Shown here: positions 56,350 to 64,000 of the stretch, piece by piece
Layout: each line of letters begins with the position of its first letter
How positions within the stretch are numbered: the first letter of the stretch is position 1
Assembly (NCBI RefSeq): GCF_024345375.1
Contig: NZ_JAGQAZ010000003.1
Coordinates: forward strand, 62,001 to 126,000
Length of the DNA: 64,000 nucleotides
Reading direction: 5' to 3'
From: Cyanobium sp. WAJ14-Wanaka
GTDB lineage: Bacteria; Cyanobacteriota; Cyanobacteriia; PCC-6307; Cyanobiaceae
Translations under genes and position numbers: made by a program
Notes under the pieces: generated by a model
What the model saw: the letters and a program-made list of their open reading frames with translations, nothing else
Database searches by the model: none
Told to the model about the DNA's origin: nothing

Positions 56350-57507
56350 ATGGCCCCCAGCAGCACCCAAACGCCGCAAAGGGGCACCGGCAAGGGGATC
56401 GGCATCCGCACCGCCGCCGGCAGCGATGAAAGGGCCCATGGCCAGCTGCATGTCTACGACGGTGATGGCAAGGGCAAAAGCCAGGCTGCCCTTGGCGTGG
56501 TGCTGCGCACCATTGGCCTGGGCATCTGCGAGCAGAAACGCACCAGGGTGCTGCTGCTGCGCTTCCTCAAGGGCCCCGGCCGCGCCTACGACGAAGACGC
56601 CGCCATCGAGGCCCTCCAGCAGGGTTTCCCCCACCTAATCGACCAAGTCCGCACGGGCCGTGGTGATTTTTTTACGGCCGAGGAGGCCACAAAATTTGAT
56701 CGCCAAGAGGCCCAGCGCGGCTGGGATATCGCCAAGGGCGCCATCGCCAGCGACCTCTATTCCGTGGTGGTGCTCGACGAGCTCAACCCCGTGCTCGACC
56801 TGGGCCTATTGGATGCCGCCGAGGTGGCCAAAACCCTGGCCTCTAAACCTGCGGGGATGGAGGTGATCTGCACCGGCAGGGGCGCTCCGCGCGAGCTGGT
56901 CCAACTGGCGGATTTGCACTCGGAGATGCGGGCCCATCAACAGGCCGATCCAGGCATCACCGGCATCGAGATCTACACCGGTGAAGGTAAGGGCAAATCC
57001 ACCAGTGCCCTGGGCAAGGGGCTCCAGGCCATTGGTCGGGGCATCAGCCAGGACAAAAGCCACCGGGTGCTGATCCTCCAGTGGCTAAAGGGGGGTTCTG
57101 GTTACACGGAAGATGCCGCCATTGCGGCCCTGCGCGAGAGCTATCCCCACCTGGTGGATCACCTGCGCTCTGGCCGCGATGCCATCGTCTGGCGGGGCCA
57201 GCAGCAACCGATCGACTACGTGGAAGCGGAGCGGGCCTGGGAGATAGCCAGGGCCGCCATCGCCAGCGGCCTTTACAAGACCGTGATCCTCGATGAGATC
57301 AACCCCACGGTGGACCTCGAACTGCTGCCGGTGGAACCGATTGTGCAAACCCTGCTGCGCAAACCGGCCGAAACGGAGGTGATCCTCACCGGCCGCTGCA
57401 AGAACCGCCTGGCCTACTTCGAATTGGCGAGCGTCTTTTCAGAAATGGTCTGCCACAAGCACTATGCCGAGAGGGGCATAGACCTCAAGCGCGGCGTGGA
57501 TTACTAA
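56350..57507 (+). CDS. double-domain corrinoid adenosyltransferase (CobA/CobO-like)
   Basis: 385 residues with two complete CobA-type domains in tandem. Domain 1 (about residues 30-200) has the P-loop LHVYDGDGKGKSQAALGVVL and FLKGPGRAYDEDAA, AKGAIASDLYSVVVLDELNP and CTGRGAPRELVQLADLHSEM. Domain 2 (about 205-385) repeats the plan: YTGEGKGKSTSALGKGLQAI, QWLKGGSGYTEDAA, ARAAIASGLYKTVILDEINP and TGRCKNRLAYFELASVFSEM. CobA/CobO add adenosine to cobalt of corrinoids. Both P-loops are intact, so both halves may be active or the protein may be pseudo-dimeric. Confidence 0.88.
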   Translation: MAPSSTQTPQRGTGKGIGIRTAAGSDERAHGQLHVYDGDGKGKSQAALGVVLRTIGLGICEQKRTRVLLLRFLKGPGRAYDEDAAIEALQQGFPHLIDQVRTGRGDFFTAEEATKFDRQEAQRGWDIAKGAIASDLYSVVVLDELNPVLDLGLLDAAEVAKTLASKPAGMEVICTGRGAPRELVQLADLHSEMRAHQQADPGITGIEIYTGEGKGKSTSALGKGLQAIGRGISQDKSHRVLILQWLKGGSGYTEDAAIAALRESYPHLVDHLRSGRDAIVWRGQQQPIDYVEAERAWEIARAAIASGLYKTVILDEINPTVDLELLPVEPIVQTLLRKPAETEVILTGRCKNRLAYFELASVFSEMVCHKHYAERGIDLKRGVDY

Positions 57508-57539
57508 CCAGTGGTGGATTCCCAGCGGAGCCCTGCTGC

Positions 57540-58712
57540 TCAATAGCGGGGGACGCTCGAATCGACCTGCTGGCTCCAGGCGTCGATACCGCCCTCCACA
57601 TTGATCCCTTCGATGCCATGGCGCTTCAAGGCAATTAGGGCCTTGGCGCTGCGGCCACCCAGCTTGCAGTGGGCATAGAGCTGTTTGCCCTCCACCAGCT
57701 GTCTGATGCGCTCCACGGCCGTGCCGTTTTCAATCAGATCCAGGGGAAACAAGCTGGCCCCAGGGATCACCCCAATTTCCGCCTCCGGTGGATTGCGCAC
57801 GTCGATCAGCACCAGGCCGCTGCTGTCGCCATCGAGCAGGGTTTTCAGCTCCGTAACCGAAATGCTTTCCACGGCTCCCGCCTCCTCCTGGCCTGGAGCG
57901 CTGCCGCCCACTCCACAAAACTCCTGGTAATCCACCAGCCTGTCGATCACCGGCCGCTCGGGGTTAGGGCGCAGCTTTAACTCCCTGAACTTCATCCCCA
58001 ATGCATCGAACAGCAGCAGCCGGCCGCTGAGGGTGGTGCCGATGCCCGTGATGATCTTCAAGGCCTCGGTGGCCTGGATCACGCCGATGATCCCCGGCAA
58101 TACCCCCACCACGCCGCCCTCTGCGCAGGAGGGCACCATCCCAGGCGGTGGCGGCTCGGGAAATAGATCGCGGTAATTGGGGCTCTCCGCATCCAGGTTG
58201 AACACCGTGGCCTGGCCCTCAAAGCGGAAGATCGAACCGTACACATTCGGCTTGCCCAGCAGCACACAGGCGTCGTTCACCAGGTAGCGGGTGGGGAAGT
58301 TGTCGGTGCCGTCGCAGACGATGTCGTATGGGCGAATTATTTCTAGGGCGTTGTCGCTGGTGAGGGCGGTTTCGTAGAGATCCACTTGGCAGTGGGGGTT
58401 GATCTCCAGGATCCGGGCCTTGGCCGATTCGATCTTGGGCTTGCCCACCCAGCTGGTGCCGTGGATCACCTGGCGCTGCAGGTTGGAGTGGTCGACCACA
58501 TCGAAATCGACAATCCCGATCCGGCCCACTCCCGCCGCGGCCAAATAGAGAAGCAATGGTGAGCCCAACCCGCCCGTGCCCACGCAGAGCACGGCGGAGG
58601 CCTTAAGGCGCTTTTGGCCCTCCATTCCCACCTCGGGAAGGATCAGGTGCCGGGCAAAGCGAGCCACCTCATCGGGGCTGAGCTGAACGCCGCTGGTGTC
58701 GGGAGGAAGCAT
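57540..58712 (-). CDS. moeB: MoeB/ThiF-like E1 enzyme with C-terminal rhodanese domain
   Basis: 390 residues. The ThiF/MoeB adenylation domain (about residues 10-270) has ASAVLCVGTGGLGSPLLLYL, DFDVVDHSNLQRQVIHGTSW, CDGTDNFPTRYLVNDACVLL and PSCAEGGVVGVLPGIIGVIQ. The rhodanese domain (about 290-390) has LVLIDVRNPPEAEIGVIPGA and the active-site loop YAHCKLGGRSAKALIALKRH. This is the Uba4/MOCS3-like form that both activates and thiolates ubiquitin-like sulfur carriers. It lies ten bases after a JAMM protease gene, so the two form an operon. Confidence 0.93.
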   Translation of the reverse strand: MLPPDTSGVQLSPDEVARFARHLILPEVGMEGQKRLKASAVLCVGTGGLGSPLLLYLAAAGVGRIGIVDFDVVDHSNLQRQVIHGTSWVGKPKIESAKARILEINPHCQVDLYETALTSDNALEIIRPYDIVCDGTDNFPTRYLVNDACVLLGKPNVYGSIFRFEGQATVFNLDAESPNYRDLFPEPPPPGMVPSCAEGGVVGVLPGIIGVIQATEALKIITGIGTTLSGRLLLFDALGMKFRELKLRPNPERPVIDRLVDYQEFCGVGGSAPGQEEAGAVESISVTELKTLLDGDSSGLVLIDVRNPPEAEIGVIPGASLFPLDLIENGTAVERIRQLVEGKQLYAHCKLGGRSAKALIALKRHGIEGINVEGGIDAWSQQVDSSVPRY

Positions 58713-58722
58713 GGCTAGAGGA

Positions 58723-59175
58723 TCAGCTCCCCATTCTCCATGGCAGGTGCTGGGGCTTAACACCATTGTCCTCAATCCACCAGCAGCGCAATACCGGCGG
58801 ACCACCCCCTGCAGCCAGCCCCTGAATCACCATCAACACTGGTGCCACCGCCAGTTCCAGGTCGGTGGCCGATGGATCAGGGCCAGCCTGGGGATGGCTG
58901 TGGGCAAATCCCAATACCGCCTGTTTGTGCAGCCGTGCCCATTTTTGAGCCAGCAATTGTTCGCACGGATCCACCGCGAACCTGCGGCCCCGTTCAGCCG
59001 CCTCTGGCCAACGGTTACAACAGGGCCAAATCGACCGCAGCACAAGGGCATCGCCCTGTCTTTGCCCCAGCAATAGGGCGCAGCCCTCCTGGGGGTTTGC
59101 CGCAGCCAGGATCCGCTCGAGCACCCCAACCAGACGGAGATCCGCCATAACCAGAGCTGGCGTTTGGGGGTGCAT
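58723..59175 (-). CDS. JAMM (MPN+) metalloprotease
   Basis: 150 residues. The zinc site of JAMM proteases is clear: the distant Glu in AANPQEGCALLLGQRQGD, and HxHPxxxxxPSxxD in LGFAHSHPQAGPDPSATDLE. Bacterial members act on ubiquitin-like sulfur carrier proteins, removing C-terminal extensions before activation by MoeB/ThiF. It starts the operon with the moeB gene. The start ATG is the earliest good one; the protein is a little short at the C-terminus compared with some relatives but complete in its motifs. Confidence 0.88.
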   Translation of the reverse strand: MHPQTPALVMADLRLVGVLERILAAANPQEGCALLLGQRQGDALVLRSIWPCCNRWPEAAERGRRFAVDPCEQLLAQKWARLHKQAVLGFAHSHPQAGPDPSATDLELAVAPVLMVIQGLAAGGGPPVLRCWWIEDNGVKPQHLPWRMGS

Positions 59176-59223
59176 ACCGATACCTTATGAAGCAATATCC
59201 TTTCCCTGTGCGAACTTCGGTCC

Positions 59224-59607
59224 ATGAGTGACTTCCCTACCGACGTGCAGGAGCAGGGCACCGAAGCCAACAGCAACCTTTTTGGTGAAGGCGACGCTGG
59301 CACCTCCTTTACAGAGAAATACAGCGATGTGCTGGGCAAAGTCAACGATGCCCTCGACCAGGTCGACTGGAATCAAATGGGTCGGATTGGCAAAGCCACC
59401 GGCGTCATCGTGGCCGTTTGTGTGGTGCAGATCCTGATCAAGGGTGTGCTCGACACGATCAATTTGATGCCGATTCTGCCCGGCCTACTAGAACTTCTGG
59501 GCCTGGTAATCGTGGGTCAGTGGAGCTGGAAAAACCTCACCACCAGCCAGAAACGTGATGCCGTGGTGGCCAATCTCCAAAACCTGCGCAAGGAGTATCT
59601 GGGCTAG
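59224..59607 (+). CDS. CAAD/CURT1-like membrane protein
   Basis: 127 residues with an acidic N-terminus, an amphipathic lead-in (FTEKYSDVLGKVNDALDQVD), two membrane helices (residues about 60-75 and 80-100; GVIVAVCVVQILIKGVLDTI, ILPGLLELLGLVIVGQWSWK) and a basic C-terminal helix (KRDAVVANLQNLRKEYLG). This layout is that of the CAAD domain and of CURT1 proteins that bend thylakoid membranes. It is divergent from the JAMM gene and converges on the fructosamine-kinase gene. Confidence 0.8.
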   Translation: MSDFPTDVQEQGTEANSNLFGEGDAGTSFTEKYSDVLGKVNDALDQVDWNQMGRIGKATGVIVAVCVVQILIKGVLDTINLMPILPGLLELLGLVIVGQWSWKNLTTSQKRDAVVANLQNLRKEYLG

Positions 59608-59622
59608 GCCCCCAGCTGGGAT

Positions 59623-60558
59623 TTAGGCAAAACCCCAGCTCTCCAACAGAGTGTCGATGCTGGCCTGGGCCTGGCCCCAGTAGCCCCCTCCAAAAAGGTT
59701 GGCGTGGTTCAACAGGTGGTACAGGTTGTAGAGCTCAATGCGAGCTCCTGCTCCGGCTTCTAGGGGCCAAACCTCCCCGTAACCAGAGAAAAACGCCGGC
59801 GAAAAGCCCCCAAACAATTTGGCCATGGCCAGGTCCACCTCCCGGTCGCCCCAATAGACCGCAGGGTCAAACAGCGCCGCTTCTCCGTTTTGCAGCAAGG
59901 CCCCGTTACCGCTCCAGAGATCCCCATGCACCAGGGCGGGCAGCACCGCATGCTGCAGCCGTAGGGGCAACTGCTCCAGGAGTTGCTCTGAACCCCTGGG
60001 GCGATGGCCCTGGCGGGCCGCCCAGTCCAGTTGGGGGGCAAGGCGACATTCGCTAAAAAACACCCCCCAATCGGAGCGCCATTCGTTGGACTGGGGTGCC
60101 GCGCCGATGAAGTTGGCGGAGGGCCAGCCAAAGCGCTCTTGGGCTGCGCTACTGGCCAGGTGCAACTCGGCTAGGGCCGCCCCAAAGGCCCGCCAGCCCA
60201 GGCTGTTTTCCCCTGGCCTGGCGCTTTGTAAATCGAGCCAAGGCAGCAGCAGTAAAGCCCGATCCCCCGCAGCGCCGAGATCAGCTACACCCATCGCCAA
60301 GGGCTGGGGCACCCGGATCGGCGGCTGCGCCCACCGGGCCAAAGCCTGCAGCCCGGCAGCCTCGGCCTCCAGCAAAGGCAGGGCGGTGGGGTCGTTGCTC
60401 TTCAGGAAAAAGCGGCGGCCATCGCCCAGCTGCAAACGCCAGGCCCTGTGGATGCTGCCGCCACCCACCCGGGCTATGGCTGCCAACTCCAGGGGGCCTG
60501 GGGCCGCCAGCTGCTGGCCAAGCCACTGGGCCAATTCAGGCTTGGGTAAAAGCGCCAA
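59623..60558 (-). CDS. fructosamine/ketosamine kinase family protein
   Basis: 311 residues. Motifs: SIHRAWRLQLGDGRRFFLKS (ATP-binding Lys), LLLLPWLDLQSARPGENSLG, FGWPSANFIGAAPQSNEWRS, the catalytic HGDLWSGNGALLQNGEAALF and DPAVYWGDREVDLAMAKLFG. These are the kinase family that phosphorylates ketosamines and starts repair of glycated proteins. It starts at TTG; the next ATG would cut into the domain. It is divergent from the crtD-like gene. Confidence 0.9.
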   Translation of the reverse strand: MALLPKPELAQWLGQQLAAPGPLELAAIARVGGGSIHRAWRLQLGDGRRFFLKSNDPTALPLLEAEAAGLQALARWAQPPIRVPQPLAMGVADLGAAGDRALLLLPWLDLQSARPGENSLGWRAFGAALAELHLASSAAQERFGWPSANFIGAAPQSNEWRSDWGVFFSECRLAPQLDWAARQGHRPRGSEQLLEQLPLRLQHAVLPALVHGDLWSGNGALLQNGEAALFDPAVYWGDREVDLAMAKLFGGFSPAFFSGYGEVWPLEAGAGARIELYNLYHLLNHANLFGGGYWGQAQASIDTLLESWGFA

Positions 60559-60613
60559 CCACGCGCCCGGTATCTAGCTGCCAGCATGCCGCCTGAGCTT
60601 TAAACCTGCCGCC

Positions 60614-62176
60614 ATGGAGCACCGGGTTGACGTGGCCGTCGTTGGGGCAGGCATCGCCGGGCTGACGGCAGCAGCCCTTTTGGCCCGGGCTGGCCTCAAG
60701 GTGGAATTACTAGAAGCCCACAGCCAATCCGGTGGCTGCGCAGGTACCTTCCGCCGCGGGCCATACACCTTCGACGTCGGAGCAACCCAGGTGGCCGGCC
60801 TCGAAGCCGGGGGTATCCACAGCCGCCTATTTGCCCACTTGGGGGTACCTGCCCCAGAAGCCACCCCCCTTGACCCTGGCTGTGTGGTGGATCTGGGGGA
60901 TGGCAGCGCGCCGATCCACCTCTGGCGCGATCCAGAGCGCTGGCGCCTGGAGCGGCAGCGCCAATTTCCCGGCAGCGAGCGCTTTTGGCAGCTCTGCGCC
61001 GCAATCCATCGGGCCAACTGGCACTTTGCCGCCAAGGATCCAGTCCTGCCGGCGCGGAACTGGTGGGATTGGGGCCAACTGCTGGGTTCCCTGGGCCCCG
61101 GCAACCTGGCCAGCGGCCTCCTGACCGGCGCCACCATCGCCAACCTGCAGGACCTCTGCGGCTGCGGCCAGGACCAGCGGCTACGCCGCTTTTTGGACCT
61201 ACAGCTCAAGCTCTATTCCCAGGAGCCGGCTGATCGCACGGCGGCCCTGTACGGGGCCACGGTTTTGGCCATGGCCCAGGCGCCTTTGGGCCTATTTCAC
61301 CTCCAGGGCTCCATGCAGAGCCTCTGCGATGCCCTCGAAAGCGCCTTAGCAAGCGGCAGCGGTGGAGGCGGCGGCGGCGTCCTAAGGCTGCGCCATCAAG
61401 TTGGGCAGCTGGAGGCCGCCAACGCAGGCCAGGGCTGGCGGGTGCGGGGAAAAGTTCTTGCTGGCAAAGGTTTGGCTAACGGCAAAGCAACCAAGACCAA
61501 CTTGGAAAGCTTTGAGCTGGAGGCGGCCGATGTGGTGATTGCCATCCCGCCCCAGGCCCTACCACCCCTGCTCGGTGACGGCTTGAAGGCCAACTACAAG
61601 CAATGCCTCGAAGGGCTGGGGGAGCCCTCGGGTGCCCTGGTGCTCTATGGCGCCGTGGATCGATCGGCCCTGCCGCCGGATTGCGCCAGCCATCTCCAGC
61701 TGGCCTGGGAGGAGCCAGGTTCGCTGTTTGTCTCCATTAGCCAGGAGGGCGATGGGCGGGCTCCTGCGGGCCAGGCCACGGTGATTGCCAGTGTCTTTAC
61801 CCCAGCCAAGCAATGGTTTGGCCTTGAGCCCCAGGCCTATGCCGCCAAAAAAGCGGCGGCCCAATTGGGCATCAACCGCGGCCTCTCGGCCCTATTGCAG
61901 CTGGAGCCTGGCGACTGGCGCCACCAGGAACTGGCCACCCCCAGGGGCTTTGCCGGTTGGACCGGCAGGCCCTGGGGCTATGTGGGGGGATTGGGGCAGC
62001 ACCCGAGTCGGTTTGGGCCCTTTGGCCTGCCCAGCCGCACGCCCCTGCCGGGCCTATGGCTCTGCGGTGATGCCATCTACCCCGGAGAGGGCACCGCCGG
62101 GGTGAGCATGTCGGCCCTAACCGCCTGCCGCCAGCTGCTCCAGACCCGGGGCATCGGCCTGGCGCTGGAGCGTTAG
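60614..62176 (+). CDS. crtD: carotenoid C-3',4' desaturase CrtD-like FAD enzyme
   Basis: 520 residues, phytoene-desaturase-like flavoprotein. The dinucleotide motif is VDVAVVGAGIAGLTAAALLA, followed by SQSGGCAGTFRRGPYTFDVG, and the C-terminal FAD motif is LPGLWLCGDAIYPGEGTAGV. The family of cyanobacterial CrtD (myxoxanthophyll branch) has the same length and ends. A CrtO/CrtH-type function is possible. The end overlaps the tail of tyrA and sits in a short duplication. Confidence 0.75.
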   Translation: MEHRVDVAVVGAGIAGLTAAALLARAGLKVELLEAHSQSGGCAGTFRRGPYTFDVGATQVAGLEAGGIHSRLFAHLGVPAPEATPLDPGCVVDLGDGSAPIHLWRDPERWRLERQRQFPGSERFWQLCAAIHRANWHFAAKDPVLPARNWWDWGQLLGSLGPGNLASGLLTGATIANLQDLCGCGQDQRLRRFLDLQLKLYSQEPADRTAALYGATVLAMAQAPLGLFHLQGSMQSLCDALESALASGSGGGGGGVLRLRHQVGQLEAANAGQGWRVRGKVLAGKGLANGKATKTNLESFELEAADVVIAIPPQALPPLLGDGLKANYKQCLEGLGEPSGALVLYGAVDRSALPPDCASHLQLAWEEPGSLFVSISQEGDGRAPAGQATVIASVFTPAKQWFGLEPQAYAAKKAAAQLGINRGLSALLQLEPGDWRHQELATPRGFAGWTGRPWGYVGGLGQHPSRFGPFGLPSRTPLPGLWLCGDAIYPGEGTAGVSMSALTACRQLLQTRGIGLALER

Positions 62177-62195
62177 TCGGGCGCTGGAGCGTTAG
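62162..62195. repeat. 15-base direct repeat at the crtD/tyrA 3' junction
   Basis: GCGCTGGAGCGTTAG occurs twice with four bases between. The first copy ends crtD (Ala-Leu-Glu-Arg-stop) and the second lies inside the tyrA C-terminus. It looks like a local duplication that gave one of the genes its present end. Confidence 0.75.
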
Positions 62196-63081
62196 GGCTG
62201 GCAGCCACAAATTGCGGCCGCAGGGCCTGGGCCTGGGCGAGGGTCGCCTGCAGATCCTGCCAATGGCCCTCCTGCAGTTGCTGCTCCAGGGCCTCGATCC
62301 CCTCGCGATAACGGCCCAAGGCGGTGAGCAGGGCCGCCCGGTTGGTGCGCGCCATCAGGCTGCCCAGCTCAGGGTTGCCCCCACCCACCCGGGTCGTGTC
62401 GGCAAAGCCCGTGGAGGCAAGCGCTCGCACCAAAGCAGGCAATTCAATGCCGCCCTCCTGGGCTGCCCCATCGGCCACCTGCAACAGGGCCGCACCGGCC
62501 AAAACGGGCAGATGGGAGATGAGGGCCACAGCTTGGTCGTGCAGGCGGGGATCGCAGGTAAGCCACTGGGCCCCGAGGGCCAATGCCAAATCACGCACGG
62601 CAGCGAGGGCCTCCGGGTCCGTGGAGAAATTGGGGGTGGCCACCCAAGGTCGACCGGCAAACAACCCGGGCAACCCCGCTTCCACCCCCGCCTCGGCGGT
62701 ACCCGCCATCGGATGGCTGGCCACAAAGCGATCCACCAGCCTTTGCCAACGCTCCAAAACGGAGCCCTTCACCGAACCCACATCCGTAACCACGGCGGCC
62801 TGGGGAATGGCCGCCAACCATTCGGGCGCCGGATCCAGCAAACGGTCTAAAGGCACGGCCAAAATCACCAGGCCGCAGCCCTCCAAGACCGCCGGATCGG
62901 TGCTGACCGTGCCGGCCAAGCCCCTGGCCAAAGCCCTTTGGGCAGTGACTGGGCGATGCACCAGGGCCCGCACCTCTGCGCCGAGGCGACCCAGATCAAG
63001 CCCAATGGAACCGCCGATCAGGCCCATGCCGACGATGCCAACGGGCTGGCTACGCCATAGGGGGGAGGGGGCGTCTGTCAT
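62173..63081 (-). CDS. tyrA: prephenate/arogenate dehydrogenase
   Basis: 302 residues, NAD(P)-dependent dehydrogenase of tyrosine synthesis. Rossmann start VGIVGMGLIGGSIGLDLGRL, then VTDVGSVKGSVLERWQRLVD, RFVASHPMAGTAEAGVEAGL, PALVRALASTGFADTTRVGG and SLMARTNRAALLTALGRYR, with the conserved His in SHPMAG. In cyanobacteria the substrate is often arogenate. The last residues NAPAPD derive from the short direct repeat. Divergent from the helicase-like gene. Confidence 0.93.
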   Translation of the reverse strand: MTDAPSPLWRSQPVGIVGMGLIGGSIGLDLGRLGAEVRALVHRPVTAQRALARGLAGTVSTDPAVLEGCGLVILAVPLDRLLDPAPEWLAAIPQAAVVTDVGSVKGSVLERWQRLVDRFVASHPMAGTAEAGVEAGLPGLFAGRPWVATPNFSTDPEALAAVRDLALALGAQWLTCDPRLHDQAVALISHLPVLAGAALLQVADGAAQEGGIELPALVRALASTGFADTTRVGGGNPELGSLMARTNRAALLTALGRYREGIEALEQQLQEGHWQDLQATLAQAQALRPQFVAASPNAPAPD

Positions 63082-63140
63082 CCCTGCTGCAGTGCGATGA
63101 CGCCAGCTTCCTACGCTTTTGGTCCGATGGCCGATCGCGG

Positions 63141-64000
63141 ATGCTCGAAGCCCGCGCCCACCACCAACTCAAGGCCCTGCTGCAAAGGGAGGGAGCCCAT
63201 GGCTGGCCCCACCACCTGAGCATGGGCCGGCTGGTAGCCCGTAGCCTGCGAAGGCAGGACCACACCCTGCTGCGCCTGGCCCCTGGCAGCGAAGAGAACT
63301 GGTGGATCAGCCTGCTGGTGCCCCTGGCCCTGGCCGAAGAACGGCTGGCCTTGGTGCTCAGTGAGTCAGCCCGCCAGCGTCTCCAACAGGTGGAGTTGCC
63401 CCGGCTGGCGGCAGCCGACGCCTGCCTCGCCCTGCCCTGGTTTGAAGGGCCCACAGCACCTAGGGAGGCGCGGGTTTGGGTACTTAGCCACCGCCAACTG
63501 GTTGAGGCCTGGCAAGCCGGACTCCTGGACAACCGCCAACTGGTGATCCCCGAAGCAGAAAAACTGGACAACCAGCTGCGCCAAGCCCTTGCGGTGGTTA
63601 TCCAGCCGGGGCACTGGGACCAACTGCGGCGCGCCCAGCCCAGGGCGGAAGCGGGCGTACTGGCCCTCCATGAACGGCTCAGCCGCCAACTGCTCGCCCA
63701 GCCGCGCAATCCCCAAAAGCAGGTAGCCATAGCCCCCGAAGACGAAGCCCCACTGCGCCACCTGCTCCAGGTGCTTGGCCCCTTGCCCCAGCCATGGCCG
63801 GCCTGGCTAGCTGCCGCGGGCCAGGGCTGGACCAGCTGGGCCCAGGTGGATCCCAACCAGCTGCAATGGGAGCTACATCGCCAGCCCCTGGAGCCGGAAA
63901 ATGCCTTGCCAGGGATCCTGGAGGCACGGGGCTGCATCCTGCTCGGCCAGGGCCTGGGCCCAGAACAAGGGGGCGCCCAACAGCTGGGCCTGGAGCCAAA
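63141..64000 (+). CDS. ATP-dependent DNA helicase-like protein, 5' part
   Basis: 286 residues visible, running off the right edge. The start MLEARAHHQLKALLQREGAH and SMGRLVARSLRRQDHTLLRL, then ENWWISLLVPLALAEERLAL, are the N-terminus of a large picocyanobacterial protein usually annotated as a DinG/Rad3-type helicase. No P-loop has been reached in the visible part, so the helicase call is from memory of the family start. It lies 59 bases from tyrA on the other strand, with a shared promoter region. Confidence 0.5.
   Translation, partial: MLEARAHHQLKALLQREGAHGWPHHLSMGRLVARSLRRQDHTLLRLAPGSEENWWISLLVPLALAEERLALVLSESARQRLQQVELPRLAAADACLALPWFEGPTAPREARVWVLSHRQLVEAWQAGLLDNRQLVIPEAEKLDNQLRQALAVVIQPGHWDQLRRAQPRAEAGVLALHERLSRQLLAQPRNPQKQVAIAPEDEAPLRHLLQVLGPLPQPWPAWLAAAGQGWTSWAQVDPNQLQWELHRQPLEPENALPGILEARGCILLGQGLGPEQGGAQQLGLEP

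Overview
The window is a chromosomal piece of a GC-rich, phycoerythrin-containing picocyanobacterium of the Synechococcus/Cyanobium type. The evidence is a complete phycobilisome rod gene region (cpcBA, cpeBA, rod linkers, bilin synthesis and bilin lyases), psaD, a panC-cmk fusion, cyanobacterial-type gshA, a CrtD-like desaturase, and the tight, often ATGA-overlapping gene packing typical of these genomes. Cyanobacterial lineage is clear; genus and species are inferred.

Layout. (a) 1-2.7 kb: end of an ABC solute-binding gene pair, a DUF2470 gene and comF. (b) 2.7-24.2 kb: the rod region, bounded by tRNA-Phe(GAA) and a low-molecular-weight tyrosine phosphatase. In order: cpcT, a cpcL-like membrane-anchored rod linker, cpcBA, two unknown genes (one pentapeptide-repeat), the cpeC-linker-linker-cpeS-cpeT-cpeR operon, cpeY, a small CpcD-like linker, a cpeF-like lyase, cpeZ, cpeAB, then ho1, an S-type lyase, pebA, pebB, an FAD enzyme, cpcE and cpcF. 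Only one phycoerythrin (PE-I) is encoded and no mpe genes are seen, so the pigment type looks like phycocyanin plus PE-I. (c) 24.2-31.6 kb: panC-cmk, rlpA, purM, a run of small or secreted unknown proteins, and a His-rich EamA transporter. (d) 31.6-37.98 kb: a visibly AT-richer accessory island that ends at the 3' end of tRNA-Cys(GCA). It holds small hypothetical proteins, an XRE-type regulator, a secreted trypsin-like protease, a thermonuclease-like gene without a normal start codon, and a probable Rad52-like annealing protein. (e) 38.1-64 kb: dense housekeeping genes (lipid-A-disaccharide-synthase-like, RNase D, hemF, mrp, rodA, a histidine kinase, psaD, trpE, gshA, ppc, tRNA-Arg, recF, speD, larE, a double cobalamin adenosyltransferase, JAMM-moeB, crtD-like, tyrA, and the start of a helicase-like gene).

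How the genes work together: HO1 opens heme to biliverdin, and PebA then PebB reduce it to phycoerythrobilin. CpeS, CpeT, CpeY/CpeZ and the CpeF-like protein attach bilins to the PE cysteines; CpcT, CpcE/CpcF and the second S-type protein serve phycocyanin. The linkers stack the discs and CpeR is the expected activator of cpeBA. PcyA, the allophycocyanin core and its linkers are not in this window.

The best candidates for under-described biology are the FAD enzyme inside the pebAB-cpcEF chain, the double-headed 508-residue linker, the small CpcD-like protein with a basic tail, the unknown genes of the rod region, and the tRNA-Cys island. No CRISPR array, rRNA, integrase or transposase was seen.
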